From positions 395-37,326 of the forward strand of contig JAFDVJ010000075.1 in NCBI GenBank assembly GCA_018269075.1: DNA of 36,932 nucleotides, read 5' to 3'. The position numbers and the translations under genes were made by a program. The DNA comes from Acidobacteriota bacterium (GTDB taxonomy: Bacteria; Acidobacteriota; Blastocatellia; Pyrinomonadales; Pyrinomonadaceae). The notes beneath the pieces were generated by a model. The model was given only the letters and a program-made list of their open reading frames with translations, was not told the origin of the DNA and ran no database searches. This document shows, piece by piece, positions 32,509 to 36,932 of this stretch (within the stretch, counting starts at the first letter, position 1; each line of letters begins with the position of its first letter).

Positions 32509-33048
32509 CTACCTTCTCTTATCGGTCCGTGTGCGTCCGGCGCTCGAATACGAGACGAACGAGCCTGCTTCGTCCAGGGCCTTCTGCGCGTCGGCCGCGC
32601 CGCGCGCCTTCGGGTTTTCCTCGAGCAGCTTCTTTTTCGCCTCTTCGATCGGGAGCGCGATCACGGTGTTGGTTTTCGGGTCCTTCTGGCCGTTCGCCCA
32701 GAGATCTTCCCACTGTTTATGGAGCTCGCGATACTCGGCCTGCGGCGCTTTCAGCTCGAGATTGATCGGGCCGTTCGGGCCGTCGACGCCGAAGCCGGGC
32801 GCGGCCTGCAGGCGCGGCTCGGGCGGCAGCTTCTCCCTCTCGCTGAGCGACACCGGGCTTTTCTTGTCGATCGTATCCTTCGCGTTCTCCTCCATCCTGG
32901 CCAGCAGCACCCACATCAGACCGAACGTGATCACGATCAGCAGAAACAGGCCGACGCCGAACCAGATGATCCCGCTCAGCCCGATGAGATTCTGCTCATA
33001 CGGCTTGTCGAAATCCACAAAAGTTTTTTCGTGCTTTGTATTTCCCAT
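32509..33048 (-). CDS. Single-helix membrane protein of the ACIII-oxidase operon
   Basis: A 179-residue protein of unknown function. Residues 1-20 are cytosolic, 24-50 form one hydrophobic helix (LSGIIWFGVGLFLLIVITF), and the rest is a soluble domain rich in E/K/P (PPEPRLQAAPGFGVDG, LHKQWEDLWANGQ), probably outside the membrane. It lies between actF and SCO with five bases to the SCO start, so it is translationally linked. Position suggests an accessory of complex III or of oxidase assembly; nothing in the sequence proves this. The last residues (GRTRTDKRR) are basic. Confidence 0.8.
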   Translation of the reverse strand: MGNTKHEKTFVDFDKPYEQNLIGLSGIIWFGVGLFLLIVITFGLMWVLLARMEENAKDTIDKKSPVSLSEREKLPPEPRLQAAPGFGVDGPNGPINLELKAPQAEYRELHKQWEDLWANGQKDPKTNTVIALPIEEAKKKLLEENPKARGAADAQKALDEAGSFVSYSSAGRTRTDKRR

Positions 33049-33055
33049 AATTCTA

Positions 33056-33172
33056 TTTCGGATTTCGGATTTCGGATTTCGGATTTCGGATCGATCTGTT
33101 TCGCGCGGCTGACCGTTCGCTCAGCGCTTGAAAACAAACAAATCCGAAATCCGAAATCCGAAATCCACAATC
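33056..33172. repeat. TTTCGGA heptamer pair inside the operon
   Basis: Left arm 33056-33090 is five ATTTCGG units, right arm 33139-33166 four AATCCGA units, core about 50 bases (contains GATCTGTTTCGCGCGG). It occupies the gap between actF and the next gene and is therefore transcribed. Confidence 0.85.
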
Positions 33173-33173
33173 A

Positions 33174-34385
33174 TTAATGTCCTTTCCCGTGCTCGATCGC
33201 GTTTTCGAGGAACGGGTCCTTGACCGGAACGAGCGGACGACTGGCCAGCTCGCGGAAGAAAAAGAACAGCCAGATGCCGCCGGCACCGAGCGGGCCGAGC
33301 AGGTACAGGATCCAGTAACCGTTGAAATGCAGCTCCTGTCCGGTCGTCGACGGGCTCGGCGCGATGTGGTAGAACACATCGACGATCCGCAGAATCATAA
33401 TGAAGATCGCCATAATCGCCAGATATTTCGCGTTGCGCTTGACGTCGCGCGAGAGCAGGACGAGATACGGGAACGCGAAATGGAACAGGATCAGGATCAG
33501 TCCGATCCAGCCCCAGCCGTTCTTCATCCGCGCCAGGAACCAGACGGTTTCTTCCGGGATGTTGCCCGACCAGATGATCAGAAACTGCGAAAAGTTGAAA
33601 TACGCCCAGACCATCACGAGCGCGAGCATCAGCTTGCCGATATCGTGGAAATGGCGCTTGCCCAGAATTTTGTTCATCGGCTCCTTGTCCGACAGATACG
33701 CGAGAATCGCGACCGCGAACGAGAAGCAGCTCAGCGCCCAGCCGGCGACGTAGAGAAAGCCCCAGATCGTCGAGAACCAGTGCGGGTCGAGCGTCATCGT
33801 CCAGTCGATCGCCGCGAAGCTCACGACCAAAACGAAGATGACCATCGTCGGGCCGCTGAACGCGGTCGCCGTGCCGAGCCATTTCGCCGACTCTTCATAG
33901 TCTTCCGACCGGTCCTGATTGGCCGACCATTTGTTGAGCAGATACTGCATCACGCCCCACAACACGAAGTAGATGACGGCGCGACCGACAAACCCGCCCC
34001 ACGTCAGATACCAGCCGCGGTGCTGGATGACCGGATCGTTTTCGAGATGGCTCCACTCGTAAAGGGTTTTGACGCCCAGCGCGACCGGGATGAAAAGCAG
34101 CAGCAGATACGGGATCGTCCGCGAACAGGCCTCGACCGTCCGGCGGATGACGACGCCCCACGCGCCGCCGGTCAGATACTGAAGGATCAGGATGCCGAGA
34201 CCGCCGACGCCGAGACCGCACGAGAACATAAAGCCGAGCAGCCACGCGCGGAGCGCAGTTTCTTTCTGGTCCATACCGAAACCGACCGCGAAAAGTATCA
34301 GCGTGCAGATCCCGCCGACGCCGAGCGCCAGATTGCGCCAGCGGCCGAGTTCGGCCGGAGCCATATAATCAGAAGCATTAAACAT
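33174..34385 (-). CDS. actF: Alternative complex III quinone-binding subunit ActF
   Basis: A 403-residue integral membrane subunit with about ten helices, homologous to the second quinol-site subunit (NrfD-like ActC/ActF fold) of alternative complex III. Motifs: LGRWRNLALGVGGICTLIL, SRTIPYLLLLFIPVALG, AIDWTMTLDPHWFSTIWGF and a FSQFLIIWSGNIPEET region. It probably helps quinol binding or proton translocation. The stop of actE overlaps its start by one base (TAATG), which implies translational coupling. Confidence 0.93.
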   Translation of the reverse strand: MFNASDYMAPAELGRWRNLALGVGGICTLILFAVGFGMDQKETALRAWLLGFMFSCGLGVGGLGILILQYLTGGAWGVVIRRTVEACSRTIPYLLLLFIPVALGVKTLYEWSHLENDPVIQHRGWYLTWGGFVGRAVIYFVLWGVMQYLLNKWSANQDRSEDYEESAKWLGTATAFSGPTMVIFVLVVSFAAIDWTMTLDPHWFSTIWGFLYVAGWALSCFSFAVAILAYLSDKEPMNKILGKRHFHDIGKLMLALVMVWAYFNFSQFLIIWSGNIPEETVWFLARMKNGWGWIGLILILFHFAFPYLVLLSRDVKRNAKYLAIMAIFIMILRIVDVFYHIAPSPSTTGQELHFNGYWILYLLGPLGAGGIWLFFFFRELASRPLVPVKDPFLENAIEHGKGH

Positions 34386-35104
34386 TATTTCTTGCCTCCC
34401 TGTGTCGCGGGTTTCGGCGAAATCGCGGCCTGCGGCGAGGCGGCCGGTTTCGGCGATGCCGCCGGAGTCGTCGTGTTATTCGTCATTGTCAAAGGCTTCG
34501 CGCCGTTCGGGTTCTGGCTGATCTGGAGCGCCCGGATATAGGCGACGATCGCCCAGCGGTCGGCGACCGGAACCTGCGAAGCGTAGCTGTTCATCTTGCC
34601 CTGCCCGTTCGTGATCACGTCGAAGAAATGGCCGACCGGCGCGTTTCTCAGACGATCGTCGTTGTAGGTCGGCGGCTTCGAAAAGCCGCGCCGCACGATC
34701 ATCCCGTCGCCGTTGCCGGCCGGGCCGTGACAGACGATGCAGAAAACCTTGTAGCGCTGTTCGCCGCGATCGACGAGCTCTTTCGTGACCGGCACGGGAA
34801 ATTCCTCGATGTCGTTCGGAAAGCTCGAGATCAGCGTGTTGCCGGTCGCCGGATCGACGGTCGTCTGGACCGGCGCGTTCGGATCGGCGTTTTCCTTCTT
34901 GCCGGTGTAGAGCGCCTTGTCGGCGCGGAGCTGGCCGCGCGGCACGGTGCCGTCGGGCAGATCGCGCGACGCGCGCTTGTCGGCGAAGAAGTCGCTTTCC
35001 TTGTAGGCCTTGTAGCGCGGCTGATCCTGCATATCGTAGCGGCAGCCCGCGCCGAGCGCGATCACCGCGATCAGAAGCGTCCACAGCAGTTTACTCTTCA
35101 ACAT
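34385..35104 (-). CDS. actE: Alternative complex III cytochrome c subunit ActE
   Basis: A 239-residue membrane-bound monoheme cytochrome c. Residues 5-21 are a lipoprotein signal ending LGAGC (C21). Heme site CIVCH (C122-H126) is followed by GPAGNGDGMIVRRGF, and a methionine ligand is likely in GKMNSYASQV. After residue 205 the tail is Ala/Pro/Lys-rich (TTPAASPKPAASPQA), a flexible linker. It passes electrons from complex III toward the oxidase. Start and stop overlap both neighbours. Confidence 0.93.
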   Translation of the reverse strand: MLKSKLLWTLLIAVIALGAGCRYDMQDQPRYKAYKESDFFADKRASRDLPDGTVPRGQLRADKALYTGKKENADPNAPVQTTVDPATGNTLISSFPNDIEEFPVPVTKELVDRGEQRYKVFCIVCHGPAGNGDGMIVRRGFSKPPTYNDDRLRNAPVGHFFDVITNGQGKMNSYASQVPVADRWAIVAYIRALQISQNPNGAKPLTMTNNTTTPAASPKPAASPQAAISPKPATQGGKK

Positions 35105-35624
35105 CGAAAACCTCCTGCGGATTCAGACTTTCCATAAAACTTCTCGTTTCCTCGTAATCGTATTTGTCGTCCGTCGCCTCGATCAGCAGGAAAAACTTCT
35201 CGCGCGTCGCGAGCGCGAACCGCTCGACGTTGAAGACCGGATGATACGGCGACGGCAGGCCGTTCAGAAAGAGCATTCCGAAGACCGCCGTGAACGCCGC
35301 CAGCAGGATCGTCAGCTCGTAGGCCGGCGGAATAAAGGCCGGCAGTGAAAAATGCGGGCGGCCGCCGACGATGATCGGGTATTCCCAGACGTGCGTGAAC
35401 CACTGCAGGCCGAGCCCGGTCAGCAGACCGATCACGCCGCCCCCGAACACCAGATAGGGCAGAATGCTCCGCCGGATGCCGAGCGCTTCATCGATCTCGT
35501 GAAGCGGAAACGGCGAAAAGGCGTCGGTCTTCTTATAGCCGGCGTCGCGCACCTGCCGCGCCGCGTCGACCAATTCGGTCGGCGTGTCGAATTCCGCCAT
35601 CAAACCGTAAATTTTCTTACTCAT
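35091..35624 (-). CDS. actD: Alternative complex III subunit ActD (DUF3341)
   Basis: A 177-residue membrane subunit with two helices. The start at 35624 (MSKKIYGLMAEFDTPTEL) is chosen over an upstream in-frame start that would read through repeat sequence. The N-terminal half is a soluble DUF3341 fold (DAARQVRDAGYKKTDAFSPFPLHEIDEAL), then helices at about 66-90 and 105-130, and PYHPVFN. It ends 14 bases inside actE. ActD is a small structural subunit of the complex. Confidence 0.92.
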   Translation of the reverse strand: MSKKIYGLMAEFDTPTELVDAARQVRDAGYKKTDAFSPFPLHEIDEALGIRRSILPYLVFGGGVIGLLTGLGLQWFTHVWEYPIIVGGRPHFSLPAFIPPAYELTILLAAFTAVFGMLFLNGLPSPYHPVFNVERFALATREKFFLLIEATDDKYDYEETRSFMESLNPQEVFDVEE

Positions 35625-35637
35625 ATATATATGTGCG

Positions 35638-35727
35638 TTGTCTGCCGCCCGTTTGCTGGCGGCCGGCCTGACACGGGTGAGATGTCTGGGGCCGGCCGCG
35701 GGCAAGCTCCGCGGCGGCAAACAACCT
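35638..35727. repeat. REPIN-like palindrome between actC and actD
   Basis: GTTTGCCGCC...GCGGCCGGCC arms pair imperfectly across a 20-base centre (GACACGGGTGAGATGTCTGG), about 35 bp per arm. It separates two genes of one operon and should form a stable RNA hairpin, which could attenuate or stabilise the transcript. Confidence 0.6.
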
Positions 35728-35729
35728 TT

Positions 35730-36932
<1,203 letters not shown>

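Overview
The window reads like a chromosomal piece of an Acidobacteriota bacterium, most likely class Blastocatellia (Pyrinomonadaceae-like). This is inferred from the alternative complex III to caa3 oxidase operon, LolA/LppX-like lipoproteins beside a LolD/MacB-type ATPase and a short W/F-rich membrane protein, GC-rich genes and AT-richer intergenic gaps. No rRNA, tRNA, CRISPR array or complete insertion sequence was recognised.

Layout. 1-6724: truncated enolase, a beta-propeller lipoprotein, a small unknown protein, a 4-TM protein, an octaheme cytochrome c and a CNNM/CorC transporter. 6725-15226: a NifU/BFD-like Fe-S protein, TlpA-like lipoprotein, ribonuclease Z, an internally duplicated unknown protein, a GH15 glucoamylase-like enzyme overlapping an RDD protein, an AlbA-domain protein, and pyruvate kinase with a clear terminator. 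15262-20264: an astacin-like metalloprotease pair, an integron-integrase-like recombinase with altered catalytic residues, a zinc-ribbon protein, an APH-fold kinase and a radical SAM enzyme with a good sigma70 promoter. 20344-26122: a repeat-rich zone with a REPIN, a 12-unit 22-bp array, AT-rich secreted-protein genes, LolA-like paralogs plus a decayed third copy, and an ABC ATPase. 26124-27197: an LppX-like lipoprotein. 27315-36932, minus strand: a terminal-respiration operon actC-actD-actE-actF-unknown-SCO-coxII-coxI-coxIII-coxIV, ending in a terminator; actA/actB should lie beyond the right edge. Alternative complex III would oxidise quinol and pass electrons to the caa3 oxidase, whose subunit II carries CuA and a heme c; SCO would supply copper.

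The most unusual feature is intergenic. Many gaps hold short tandem repeats with 7-bp (sometimes 8-9-bp) period, arranged as inverted pairs around a short core. At least eight sequence families occur (TTTCGGA, GAGTCTT, GGAGAGT, GTTCGTT, GATCAAA, GCGAAGGC, and CACTAAAAAC- and CACGAAAAAC-type hairpins). Some cores recur, two such elements bracket rnz in opposite orientation, one appears inserted in frame into a LolA-like pseudogene, and one supplies the stop codon of the RDD gene. REPIN-like palindromes and two copies of a ~215-bp MITE-like element are nested among them. This looks like several families of small non-autonomous elements; no mobilising enzyme is encoded in the window.
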